DNA of 64,000 bases from Bombus terrestris (lineage: Eukaryota > Arthropoda > Insecta > Hymenoptera > Apidae), in assembly GCF_910591885.1 (NCBI RefSeq), contig NC_063279.1, forward strand, positions 12,400,001 through 12,464,000. The letters run 5' to 3'. The position numbers were made by a program, and so were the translations under genes. Below are positions 49,401 through 61,700 of the stretch, one piece after another; position 1 is the stretch's first letter, and every line of letters starts with the position of its first letter. The notes under the pieces were generated by a model, which was not told the DNA's origin, made no database searches, and saw only the letters and a list, made by a program, of their open reading frames with translations.

Positions 49401-52400
49401 GGAAACCCATTCTCGGTGACCTCGTCGTGTTTGCCTGTTACGACACTATTTCGTGGTTCTTGATCAGTAAAAAAAGTTCATTTTCTTTTTTCTATGTGCG
49501 TATACGTATATATATTTGTGTGAATCTTCGTTCATTGAGTAGCATGTGAACGAAGAATAAGCGAATGGATAAGTGTAAAACGTAACAAAACTTTACATGC
49601 ACATCCTCGCCGACCGGGCGTTGATTGATGAGCGTGATGGAGCCAGCCGGAAGAGCCTCCTTCGATTTTGAGCCCTTGGTGATGTCACGGAACTCCTCTG
49701 TGTAGTCCTGCGTAATAGCAACGCCCAAAAAAAAAGAACAATCACATGCATGCATTCCAGAAAATATTTCAATCTCAGGGGATATATTTCATTTTTCTAT
49801 TTCTTTCTTTCTTTGATTGGAAGCTTTGAGAGCAATTCGATACTATGCTACACAGAGTGCCTCAATGTTTTTCCAATAAAAAGATGCCTATGAACGGTAT
49901 TTAATGAATAAAAATAAGAAGCTTATAATAATTGCTTTCTTTAAAAGTTATAACAGACACACGAAATAACGACAGGTTTGTTTTTCCATCGGTAGAGCAT
50001 AGAAACAGATTGGCGATATTTATATTAATTCGAATGAAATACTACAGAATATCCAGACATACAGAATATAACTAATGGACGATATTAATGCAGTTATAAG
50101 AAGGAAAGAACAAGAACGATATTCAATACACGCTACGGCTATATTTTCTAACATCAGATCTTCAACCATCAGCAAGAGTTTACATGCGATGAGAAAGAAT
50201 TATTTTAATGCGTATATTTGTATTTTGTCGACTTACCTCGAACTGTGGCCAATTCATCGCCATATTTACACCGTGATTGTTCGACCACCATTTCAGATCT
50301 TTTTCATGGTCCGCATTGTTAACTGTATGATAGAATTCTTCGTATATTTGTGGAAGTCTGTAAACCAAATGAAATCAAATCTTTTGTTTAAATTTTTTTC
50401 TAAAGAAATAAATTCATTTTATAATTTAGTAAATTTTGAAAATTTATAAAACACATGATTTTAATTTTGAGCATTAAAGGTATTCGTAATGTAAATACTT
50501 GAAATAAATTATTCAATTCAAAGGTTTCAAATACTTTCGCGAGTCATTATACAACACACTCTCGAAAATAATAATTTTCATCGAAGGGTATAAACGAAAG
50601 TAACAAACAGTAATTTACATTGGATCCTGAGATATATTGAGACATTTGTGAATGCCGAAGAGAACATCCTTGAAGAATTGAAGCCGCTGCGCCTCCATTT
50701 CTTGACACTTTTCGAACACTTGTGTCATATCCTCCATGTATTTTGGGTTATACTGATTAATTTCTTGCAACGCAGCTTCATATTTTTCTTTCGCTTTTTG
50801 CACCTCTTCCTTCGTTTTCTGCACCCTGTCCTGCATTTTCTTCACCTGTTAATTAAATAGAAGAAGACATACGATAAATACTCAATTTTTAATTTAATAA
50901 TTTCACCGTCTACATTGAAGGTAAAGATCTTGGTACAAACCCAACACGTTGGTAATCCAAGGAAAAATAACGAAGAGATAATGTTCTTAATTTTATATCA
51001 AAGCGATTAATTAATATTGCATTATTATTGTTATAAGTATCGAAACGTGTTCTGAATAATATTCTGTTATTTATGATAATAATTCCAATTCTTTACCCTC
51101 AAGCTTATCTAGCGCACTATCGAGATGGCAAAAAAATAAAATACTTTTGAAAAGGTAAGCGTGATTTCTATGTAGGTTTAGCAGTTACGTAACAAATACC
51201 TACAGGATTTACTAGTGCAATGAAGTTGTAATACAGTAAGTATTGTAAGTATTGTAATAAAACAGATCGAGAAGTTTTTAGTTATTCATTGTATCGTGTA
51301 TTTTGCATGGTTTGTGTAGAAATACTGTATTGAGTAGTTTCTTCTGAATGTAGTTGTGAATGAAGAGAAATAAAATTTATAAGTGAAATATTTATAAGAA
51401 AATTTCGAAATTTGAAAAAAAAAAGAAAATAGATATATCTAGCGTGAAAGAATGTAAAATGGGAGTTGTAAATACTGTAAGGAACTGTACAGAATATCCT
51501 TGAACTTGTTCTTTTTTCTAGTAATGCAACTACTACGAAGTTTGAAAAGCTTACATTATTGTTAGTCAGAATGCTATCTGGGCTCATGCAAAATAATGGT
51601 TAGCAATATTTTTATTTTTCTTACCTCATGGTATTCCTCAGAAACATTCTTTACAGTTCATTACAATACGATATGTAAGTGTAAGTCGTGTAAGTACAAC
51701 TTCTCGTTGTGTAACATTTACACGTATAGATGTAAGAGTAAGAAGAAGAAGCATATAATAAATAAAAAGAAATTTAAAAAATGAACATTTAATATATAAT
51801 ATGTAAGAACTTTAAAGTATCTCATTATATATATACATAGAATTAATAATTTGATTTTGAAAATGGAATAATTTAATAGATTGACTTATAGTTTCTTGGA
51901 AATTACAAATCTACAATTAAAGAAAGTAGGTAACTGGCCAAGCAATTAGAGCATAGTGGTTCACAGGATTTAAAAATTTATGCATGAAGGGGATGTAGAG
52001 AGCAAATTCTATGTTGAAACGTATTAGGCCACTATAATTCACTTCTAAATAGAGATAACGAGCAATCATCGAGTAATTATCAAAGTAAATTGCAGAATTA
52101 TATGTGAAAGAATTCATGGATTCATAATTCTGTTCTATATGTATAATATTTGATTTCGCTAAAAGATAAATTGGAAAGTTTCTATTTAAAACTTTTTTTA
52201 ATAGTGCTTTAATTCTTTCGTTACTTTCTGTCTATTCTTTACATCTTTTACTAATTGAAATACAAACGCATGTGTTCTATAATTTTGGTATAAACTTTAC
52301 TCTTTAAATGATAATCAGTAAATTATTTGTTGAATATAGATTTCAAATTTGCCAAGCTGTATAAAAATCTAAAAATTCAGTTTTCCAAATTTAGAATATT

Positions 52401-55400
52401 CTAGATAATATAGAAAAAATCTATTTTTTTTCGAACTTTTATCTTTAATTATTTAAAAAATTGAAATTTGAATCTTAGAACAATAACCATTTAAAAGCTC
52501 GATGTTTACGTGATAAAATTATTAATACTCGAAAGAAAGCGTGAAACAGATTTTGCTTACCAGCAGAGCTTTCTGTAATGAAAAATGAAAGAATGTTAAT
52601 TAAACATACATGCTGCATGCATTATTATTATACATACAAGCTGAACGTCTCCTATTTTAGATTTCCTAAAGGATTTTCGTATTCTGTGGCCCCATGCATC
52701 ACATCCACAAACTGTCATCTAAAAACGTCGTTTTTTCAGAAGATCGCCTCTCGTTTGGCGATTTATCAAATTCATAACACTCGAGACGTAGAGTAACGAT
52801 CTTTTTTCCAGTTATTTTATTTCTATAAAAATATCATTTCAAAACAGGTTTCGAAATCTTCTCAAAAATAACAGAAAGTGATGCAACCCAAAATAAAGAA
52901 AAATAATTTTGTGCACTAACAAAATTCTACGATCTACTCTTGTTAATAAAATATTAAATATTTGTTTTACTTAATATTTAATATTCAAAAAAATTATATT
53001 GTAAATATTTCGTGTAACTGTATTGTACGTAAAAATTGTTGAACATTAAATTTCACAATCATTATCTAATAATGCAGCTGAAAAATTTAACAAAGTTTAC
53101 AGTCCACGACTGAAACGTGCAGGGAAAAAAGGATCATTCGGACATTCACAAAAAATTTGGAAGCGAAAAGACAGAGAGTACAAATATAGATAATTGTCAA
53201 GGACACAGGACAACACGACATGCAGATTTTCGATAAAAATTAAAACACGAGATGTTTCTTTTTGTTTCACATACGTTTTCAGAGCCTCGGGCCATCTGAA
53301 AATAATACTTGCTAAAGAACAGTATCTACTTTTATATTCAGCCGCGATTGCGTAATCGAGATACATACTAAATGTTAGTATTACGCATATGTAAGTACAC
53401 ATTGTGTATCAGTACTTATGTATGCGTTATGTTTTGTCAAGAGTACTGTCGCTTCGAAGAGAGAAAAATTTGATTTTCGTAGAATTGTACGTAATACCTT
53501 CTATATAGAGCAAAGGATATAACTTCTATTTTATTTTTTAAAACATATAATATACTACTTAAAGTGGTTGGAGAATCGTTTTATGCCAAAAAATATCGCT
53601 TGTAAAATTCGTTTCTCTCTCTCTCTCTCTCTCTCTTTCTCAGAGTAATTTATATACATATATATATATATATATATGTTGATAACAAAACGAGATGAGA
53701 TCGAAGTTGAACTAATGGAAATTTCACAGTATTTAAATCGAACGATTCTAAAAATTAGAACGTAATTATCTTACATTTACTCTAATATTTAAAATATGTA
53801 TAATTTCTATTAACGCTTTCACCAACGTTGGGGATATATATTTATATATATACATTTATATATATATACATATATATTGGGGATAACATTGGTGAAAGCG
53901 TTAATAGAAATTATACATATTTTAAATATTAGATTAGATGTAAGATAATTACCTAATTTTTAGAATCGTTCGATTTAAATACTGTGAAATTTCCATTAGT
54001 TCAACTTCGATTTCATCTCGTTTTGTTATCTAACAATTATCCAGGATATTCAGGAAGACGAAACACAGCGTAAAAGAATTTTAATTAAGAAAACTTTTCC
54101 TCGTTTTTAAAATGCAGATCGTCTAATAGATTATTTAATGTAAACTTTTAATCAAATATGTAGATAATAAAAAAACTTTCTTCTTACTTAATCCCAAGTC
54201 ATACAAGACTGGAGAATTTTCCAATAACTTATGCAATGACTTACTTCTATGGATATTCAAATAATTGTCATAAATTTAAAGATGAAAACACTGTATATTG
54301 CTTATGATTATTCATTTAATTAAAAAATTTCCATCGGGCATCATTCTGAATAGTAAACAATTCTCTCAACCATTTGTTCAAGTGTCATAATTTTAATCGT
54401 TCTAACTTGAACGAGGCGTTCAAAGTACTCTGTTCTCTTCGATACATTACAATGAGTGGTCGAAAAGTACCTTTTGAAAGCGAACACGATGACAATCGCT
54501 GTGATTCAAATATGTAACGTAACGATTGCGCTAGTCGTCGATAACGTACGAGTGAGAATGATGTAACTGTTCATTACTGTAATCGACATAGAGAGGACGA
54601 TCGTTTTACCTGGTCAGGGGAAAGCGAACTGTCCGCCGATGCGTTCCTTTCCATGTTCGCCGCGGTTCGTTCGGTTTTGCAGCTGTTGTGGTACTCGGAC
54701 TTTGCTTTTTCAACCTTCTGCAAAAGCTTCGCCCATGGTTTCTGCGCCTTTTTGAATGCGTCCTCCATCTCCTTTCGCTCTTTCAACGTCATCATTGACT
54801 GCAATTTCGAACCATATCCAAGTGTGCAATTTATTAATTATTATGAAAACCTATGTGGGAAAAGAATTAGTTGTAAAGATAGAAAAATAAAGATAAAACG
54901 GTGAAAGAAATGTGAAAGTTTAAGGTTAAATTTTGATTCATTCAATATTTCTCCAAAATACCGATCCACTAATCAAACATTTAACACAAAGAAAAAGCAA
55001 ACTTAAAATAATACTTTGAAATTCCGAAAAAAGAAAAGAACGGGAACAGAAAAGGAAATATAGACTTTCATCTCGATATGTCAGAGATTATTCATAAGAA
55101 AAGAGCACGTACTTTGTGATAGGTCTCTTTCTGCCACGTTTTCACTTGGTGAATGATGTCGTTACAGAGATTCTCTTTGACCCTGAGGTGGAGATCGCAC
55201 AGCCTCTCCGATTCAACGAGAACTCCTTTCCAAGCAGCCTCGGTGGTTCCATATTCCGGTCCTTTTTCGATCTTGTCGTTCCAATTTTTCGACCAATTTT
55301 TCAACGCTTTCGCGTAACTTTTCTCAATCTCTGCTCTTTCTTGGACTAGAGCTATTAAACTGTCGCAGAGCTTATGGCCATCCTCGATCCTCTTGGTCGT

Positions 55401-55475
55401 TCGTTTATAGTTACCTGGCTCCCAGAAAGAGTCCGAGGTTGCTATTAGCATGTTGTCGTCGCTGTGATGTGACAT
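46433..55475 (-). CDS. Synd: Syndapin/PACSIN (F-BAR and SH3 protein)
   Basis: Membrane-bending adaptor linking endocytosis to actin; binds dynamin and N-WASP through SH3. Minus-strand exons: 55475-55113, 54798-54610, 50845-50619, 50357-50237, 49707-49597, 47447-47281, 46873-46713, 46545-46433; they join in frame for 483 residues. F-BAR spans about 12-290 (FWEPGNYKRTTKRIEDGHKL at the start, KKAQKPWAKLL, VKKMQDRVQKTKEEV, MAMNWPQFE). A disordered Ser/Asn/Lys linker (about 300-400) follows, with an NPF motif at 403-405 followed by acidic residues. The C-terminal SH3 spans about 426-483 (VLVRALYDYEG, LSFKQGD, then GWCKGRKDGRVGLYPANYVE). Exon 5 could instead stop six bases earlier at 49603, but the CAT|GTAAAG donor is better. 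The ATG at 55475 follows a 29-base 5' UTR segment with acceptor CAG at 55507-55505. A possible extra 12-nt exon is listed separately. Confidence 0.95.
46874..47280 (-). other. Synd intron 6
   Basis: 407-bp AT-rich intron; includes a short ATT trinucleotide run near 47118. No coding signal. Confidence 0.75.
47638..48093 (+). mobile_element. Decayed TIR element, CGACTCACGAAAGTATTTG family
   Basis: The left end CGACTCACGAAAGTATTTGA and, about 455 bp away, TGTTTGAATACTTTTATCAG match as imperfect inverted repeats (16 of 23 positions by eye). Related ends are at 31686 and, inverted, at 50523-50548. Long TIRs of this kind are typical of Tc1/mariner-derived non-autonomous elements. No transposase frame remains. 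Confidence 0.5.
48876..48962 (+). repeat. Diverged copy of the CGCAGTC repeat family
   Basis: The ordered blocks TTTGGATATTTTATATATTT, TTTAAATTTCTTACA and ATGAATAAATATTTACAGTA match the layout of the other copies, but the end is changed from CCGCAGTC to TTACAGTA. This is the weakest member. Confidence 0.3.
49708..50236 (-). other. Synd intron 4
   Basis: 529-bp AT-rich intron; no recognised content. Confidence 0.75.
50523..50548 (-). repeat. Single end of the CGACTCACGAAAG repeat family
   Basis: The minus strand reads TGACTCGCGAAAGTATTTGA, near-identical to the ends at 47638 and 31686. No partner end was found nearby. It lies in the 261-bp Synd intron 3. Confidence 0.45.
52561..52572 (-). 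CDS. Synd: Candidate 12-nt alternative micro-exon of Synd
   Basis: On the minus strand the sequence reads CATTACAG|AAAGCTCTGCTG|GTAAGC, a good acceptor and a near-consensus donor around twelve bases coding KALL. Both neighbouring exon junctions are phase 0, so inclusion would insert four residues between SLSPDQ and VKKMQD in the F-BAR domain without a frame shift. It could be a chance match in a 3.8-kb intron. Confidence 0.4.
53614..53636. repeat. (TC)n microsatellite
   Basis: About eleven to twelve uninterrupted TC units, followed within 30 bases by an (AT)n run that abuts the inverted repeat at 53681. Confidence 0.85.
53681..54030. repeat. Long inverted repeat (~145-150 bp arms)
   Basis: The left arm 53681-53829 starts GATAACAAAACGAGATGAGA and the right arm 53887-54030 ends TCATCTCGTTTTGTTATC. 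The arms pair along their whole length with a few mismatches, several of them G-U compatible, and one 4-base gap (near 53770). The 57-base spacer is an AT-type microsatellite. No ORF. Transcribed as part of the Synd intron it would fold into one long hairpin. It is probably a foldback transposon or a recent inverted duplication. Confidence 0.85.
54799..55112 (-). other. Synd intron 1 (between first coding exons)
   Basis: 314-bp AT-rich intron; no recognised content. Confidence 0.8.
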
Positions 55476-55662
55476 CTTAGCCTAAGTCGAGAAATTCCTT
55501 TCACCTGTAATCAAAAATTCAATGAAAATATTATGGATATTCATTTGTATGGTCAGAAATCATAATGAAATATAAATTGATAATTCATGTATTGCGATTT
55601 GTTATTTATCATATTTATTATATGTTTAGTTTATCGTGTGAAATATGAATTGTGTAATTATT

Positions 55663-55757
55663 AGACTGCGGATGTTTATGTATTTATGGAAAATTTTAAT
55701 GTGCAAAAATATACGGAATATATAAAAGTATGCAAAATATTTCAAACAAGATAAATA
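55663..55757 (-). repeat. Dispersed TIR-like repeat, inverted copy
   Basis: It begins AGACTGCGGATGTTTATGTA on the + strand, the reverse complement of the end shared by the copies at 3821 and 17641, then TTATGGAAAATTTTAATGTG and a GCAAAAATATAC block. The far end is not sharply defined. Confidence 0.5.
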
Positions 55758-58700
55758 CTCGTTTTAATATTTATAATATTTAAGCATTTTAATTACAATG
55801 CTTTATTCTGACCAATCATTTTTATATACTGTCTCTATATCATCATTCTCTTGTAGCACTGACAGCTAATACACGAACGATCGTAAATTTCTATCCGTGG
55901 ATTACCACCGTAAATAACATAAGCCAAATAGCTAATTACATTATATGCACATCGACTGTCCTGATTTGATATCCAATTAAGAACGATCGTTACAAATCTT
56001 TGTCCACGATACTATGCTATTTCTTTCGATTACGGGACTATAGCAGAGTGAAGATTACATATACGACAAACAGCAGCCTGTTTCGAAATTCTCTTCATTT
56101 GAATCATATTGGAGCCATCGTTCGATTACGATACTACTTTCACGATACAACGCACGATGTTGCGTGGTAACTGGAGATCGTTAAACTGCAATATTCGTTA
56201 AGAATGCAAAGGTAACTTAGTAATGTGTATAAAGTTGGTTACGATCGAGAGGTTCATAATAACCACGATCCTTGTCAAACTTTTGACTTTTCCATGGAAT
56301 TGGTATGATGAAACATGATTTATGTTCTGGCTTATATAGTCAAATGAAAATGAAATAATTCTATAAAAACAATCTTTATCAAGGTTCTATAATTTCGTGA
56401 TTCAAATATAATTCCTTTATGATGTAATAATTATTGATACATTTATAGAAATAGTGTAACATGATGCCTATTTCGTCACAAGAAATTGAAATGTACTGAA
56501 CAGAAATTAAACATACTAGAAGATTTCCTAGAAAGCGACAAACATTGTTATTTTTTCTTGTGAGCTCTCCCATTGTATTTCATTGGAATTGTGTCTACTT
56601 GTATATGTATATGGAGGGAGATAGGGTCTGATTAGGTTAACGGTAGGATAACAGTGACAATTAGTTGGAATAGCTTGTTGGACTCGTTGCATCTCCTAAA
56701 TCTGGCACACATGCAAATTTGATTTCGCACCGTACACAATTGTGGTTGTGCTGACAAAATTTTATGGTTTCCATAATCGAACTGTTGTGTAGCAGTTGTA
56801 CATTGTAAGTACATTTTATTGCAGCCGTGTATCATTGTTTCTTTAATCCATGAAAATCATAAATACGAATTTATGTTCTCTTGTAATTGAATCGAATTGA
56901 ATAATTTCATTTAATAATTAAACGAATAATGATATTTCATAAATAAATCTGACATAATTTTCGTTCATAAAAATACTTGCTTTGTCGAATGTTGATTTTA
57001 CTAACGAATCAAAAATCTGTTGATTGATAGAATGAAATAATTCAATTTATCTATACGATACTCTCTCTTGACCGAGAACAATCATTTTATAAATCGTTTT
57101 ATAAAAATAATTTATTAACATACCAGCAGTTTTACCGCGAATGTAATAACGTAATCATTGACGTCTCCTTAATTGTCTTTTTCTTAGTCCACTTAACTGC
57201 TAATACGTAGAAAACAGTTTTTCAAGAGCATTTTGACGCACAAAGCAATAAAGTCGTTACAACACTTGTCATTAATCAGAAATACTTTCTATAAAAACAC
57301 GATTCAAGGAGCGTGTTTAATTCGAAACTTTCAATGGTACAAAAAAATAATTCACGCGTTCCTGTTACCTTGATATTAGTTTTTTTTTCTCTTATTCGAC
57401 CATTCAATTCTAGAAGACTTTATCTTACTTTGTACATTTAGTTATATTTAAATACTAATTTAGAATGTATAAATACATATTGGTGTATTTTAATTCATGT
57501 AATCTTTTCTGTGTAACAATTATCGCGCGTGAGAGTGTTTATTGGAATAAAAAATTTGATCTTCTCCAGGCGATAATAAATTATCTTAAGAGTATTCTCA
57601 TAAGAATTACGTCTCGAATATCAATTTCGTGGAATTATAAAATTGAGAGTGCGACGTTTTGTGAACGCGACGCAATCAAGATGTTTGGATTGCAAGCTCA
57701 GCGCTTTCATTGAAACAAAGCGGTTGTTAATGGGGACACATTGCATCAATACCGGAGTCGAGTAGAATTACTACATTACTACGTTACGCGAGCACTATAC
57801 ATAACAGTTATAACAATCTGCATAAAATACATTTAGATCTTTCGTTCTTCTTCTCATTTAAGTTGTTACGTCTCACAATTACATTACCAGGTGAAACGTA
57901 TAATCGTACGATAAGCATGTTTAAGCAATTAAAGAGCCATCTATTTAGGTAATTAGCGAAAATTATTCAAGAGTAGTGGTGCATTTACCAATTTATTCCA
58001 TTTTAATAGTACACTTTAATTGTTTGAATATTGGACAAAGAAATTATACATAACAATAAATTGTAGATAAATTTCTTTCGAATTTTGTTCAATTGTGGCA
58101 ATAGTGAAAAATATTAATTGATAAAATAAAATTACTGATACAATTTGACGATCGAGAATAGACCAGGTGTTAGTAACGAACAAATTTTTATATCTTTATA
58201 GATTTATATATTTTACAGATGTTTTATTATTTTAACTTTTTGGGTACTTATACTGGAAAGAAAAATTATTTCGTCCATTACATTTTCTATTTATAAACAT
58301 CAATATATTGCACAATCATAGATTGTATAACGAGAACCTTGAACGGCAGGAGCTGGGATAATCCAGATGCTAAAAAAGTCGAATTCTTGTGAATTGAAAT
58401 TCCATGACTCAAGTTCATTGCAATATTTATAACTTCAACCTTATTCAATAATTCATAGCGTTATCAACTCGATTGTAATAATTCGTAGCATAAGTTAGAA
58501 TAACTGAATGAGCCGAGCTGTGAATAGATTAATTTATTAATCTTGAAGTAAGATTATTCTGAATATAAAATAATTTGTTCGAAAATATTATCTACTTCCT
58601 TTAATTAAAAAATTTTACCGACGTAAATAGAGAAAAGCTGTTTTTAAAGTAACAAAGAAATTTTAAAAATTATATTAAAATAAATTAGAAACCTTCAACT

Positions 58701-61700
58701 GGATACCATTTATTCTAATTAATAAAACGATTTAAAAAGATTTAGAAATTCCTATTTAAACAGGAATCGAATAACTGAAAGCTAAATTAAAAATACTATT
58801 TTCCGATTCTAAAGTAAAATAGAAATTCCAGGAATCATGATAAAATAACGAAGTTTTAGTCAGAAATAATACATTAATAAGTAAAAATTCTACCGACCGG
58901 AAATTTGCACATTTTTTAAGTGAAATAGAAACTCTCTCAAGCTGAACTAACTTAACAGTAATATATCATTAAATATATATAAACATCTGAACAAAACTAC
59001 ATATATATAATCACAACTAACACATTCTTAAATTTTCAACCCACTATATATCATTTCTATGAAATCTTCACTTCAGTAGATCATAAATTCTCCATTTATC
59101 CTCTCGAGAACTAGAAAACGAACAGAAACTAAACAACTTTCTTCCAACACGGAAATCTCACACTGTCTTTGTATTTAACCATCGTCGTATATATCCACTT
59201 TACGTACACCTATTTAGCGTTGTGCCATCTATTCCACAGCTGAAGGGCTCTAGGATCACAAATAACTCGTCCAGTAGCAATAACGCTGAAATCGAGTAAT
59301 CAACACGAGTCATGGCGCCTACGAGATCTCTGATACCATGCAGCTTATCGAGCCGGTAGAGCAACATTCCACGGTACGGAATGGCCACACTCATTCCATC
59401 AGCACGCTCTCCTGCGAAAGAGCATTCTCCATGGAAGGTGCACTGCCACACTAGTGATGGGATCAAGTTCGATATCACGAGTTCAATGACACAAATAATA
59501 ATAATAATTAAATCGACGCGACGCATCATATGCGTCAGTATCAAAATGTGTCAAAAGAACAGACACAAATTTCATATACATTTTGAGATTCGTTTCAAAT
59601 TTGATCAATATAATCACGATGTATCGTGCTTTCTTACCAATGCTAGTGAAATTATCAACAAAGGCATAAAAATCTTTTATGGCAAACGTGGAGATACTTT
59701 CGTGAATCGCAGTATAAATTAGTATAGAGCGTGAATTCCCAAAGTACGAATCGCGTTAAATACTAAAATATGGGAGTAATTACATGTTCATTAAAAGAGT
59801 TTTACTCTTACTTATCGAGAATCGTCGGATGAACGATTGTAAGTTAAAAATCGCGTGAGAATTACTGTTTCTGTTTATTTCTCCGCAGATCTATGTTAAA
59901 GTAATTTTGAATTGCTTATCGATCAACTCTAGACTGCAATTACATTCCGTGTAATCTTCGAGTGAGACGGGAAAAAAATTATCGTTGACGAAAGTGGGTC
60001 TGTCTCGGCCTACAAAAATTACGAAGCCATGGTTTACAGAATTTAAGACCAGATGATCGATGTTTGAATCTATTTGCGATGTACTTAAGCCCATCGCTAC
60101 TCGTCACGCTCTGAACTGCACGCGCTCACATACACATAGAATTCTCGCGTGAGAGACGAAACAGGAAACCATTTGGTTCATCTGTTTTTCGCTCGAGACG
60201 CCGAAAATCGAACTCCACGAAGCCTTGATCCGACCTTCTCCTCCTCCGCGTGGAGCTTAAAGGCCTTTCGATCCTCTTGCCTGACAGCATTCCGCGGTTT
60301 ATACTTCTTCTTTAACATTTTTCGTCCTTTCGCTTCTTTTTACTGGCTTCCTCGATCTCGTGTTTTTCTTTCTTTGATTGCCGACTTTTGTCCAGTGTTT
60401 CTTTTTCATTTCAGATGAATGACAGATTAGGAATGAGCTTGTTGACGGTTGATTGACAGAAATGTAAACTTTTTTGGAAAGATTTTGAACAATTCAATTT
60501 ATTAGCTTTTATGAATAATTAAAGATTCTATGATATTGCGCATTTCTTAGAGATTTCAAGCTGTTAATTTTTTACATTTATACAATATTAATGATATTAA
60601 TTTAGAAATAAATAATATATGTACATTTCACATGAATCATGAAAACAAAATATTCCAATTTTTGTCATTTCCTCTTAAAGTTTACTTGTCTGGAAAATTC
60701 CGATCTTTAATTACTTTGTTCCCAATATAACTAAATAAAGTAGTTGAACAAGCCCCAACTGCATTAATTTCCATTGCGTAAGACCAATTAAACGTTAATA
60801 AGGAAAATAAATTTAAAAGTAGAGAAAGTAAACTCCGCTTGCAAACTTAACTAGAAAGACTAAAAATACACGAAATGCAATTCGTTGATAGATCAATGTC
60901 TCGTGACGCTGGAACGTCAACGATTAATCATCGTCTTTACATAATCGACTATGAAGAAAGAAAAGAAGGAAAAAAAAAACAGTCGATGAAAAACAATTCC
61001 AGATGAATCACCACGTTCGTTTTGTTTCATTATGTCACGATTATCAACTTGCGCCCAAGAGTAAAAACATGATTGCATTTGCTTGATCTTCTCTCACTGG
61101 TACATCACTTGTCTCCGAATTTTTAAAATTTTTAATCTCAATATAAAAAGCTACGATATTTTACCGAGATGGAAGGATAAGTAACTACTATCACGTTTAT
61201 TGCTATTTAAAATATACATGTTGATTCATCGTTGATTGGTAAAAGTGAAAAGTTCATCTTTGATCGGGCTATTTTTTTCGATCATCTTCCATATTAGTGA
61301 CATCATGCTCGACAGAAACGTGTTGGAATGTCTGTGTTTTGTGCGTTACGATCACGATAAAGAATGTCGATAACATTGGAAGGTACGAAAAAACGTGACT
61401 AACATGAATTATTTTAAGGCAATTTATAAATGATGAAATAAAATTGTAACAATTTTATTCTGAAATTTTCGGAATTCCAAAATTGATAATTCTTATTTTA
61501 ATCTGACATAATAAAACAAAACAACCGAGAATAAAATTCTCAATATCAAAATCAATATGTATACGCAGTATCATTAGTTGTTTAACTAAATAGTTTATTT
61601 AACAAATGAAACATATAGAGGGTAGCGTCGACAACCTCGATTGTGATAATCGGTCTTGATAGCAGCGAGACAAACAAAGTTCATAGTTTCATATAAAAAT

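Larger units (their letters stand above)
47448..49596 (-). other. Synd intron 5 with repeat elements
   Basis: About 2.1 kb, AT-rich. It carries a decayed TIR element (47638-48093) and a weaker match to the CGCAGTC family (about 48876-48962). A GC-richer patch at 49260-49460 has no recognised coding content. Confidence 0.6.
50846..54609 (-). other. Synd intron 2, with hairpin and candidate micro-exon
   Basis: 3.76-kb intron. It holds a candidate 12-nt exon (52561-52572), a CT microsatellite (about 53614-53636), (AT)n runs (53650-53677 and inside the hairpin loop) and the long inverted repeat 53681-54030. The remainder is AT-rich with no coding signal. Confidence 0.65.

Noticed and set aside
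51541..51587. Possible extra Synd exon (SPDSILTNNN followed by GTAAGC)
   Set aside because: The only acceptors nearby give lengths (23 or 28 nt) that break the phase-0 junctions, and the donor alone is not enough.
54653..54904. 83-codon + strand ORF
   Set aside because: Antisense shadow of Synd exon 2.
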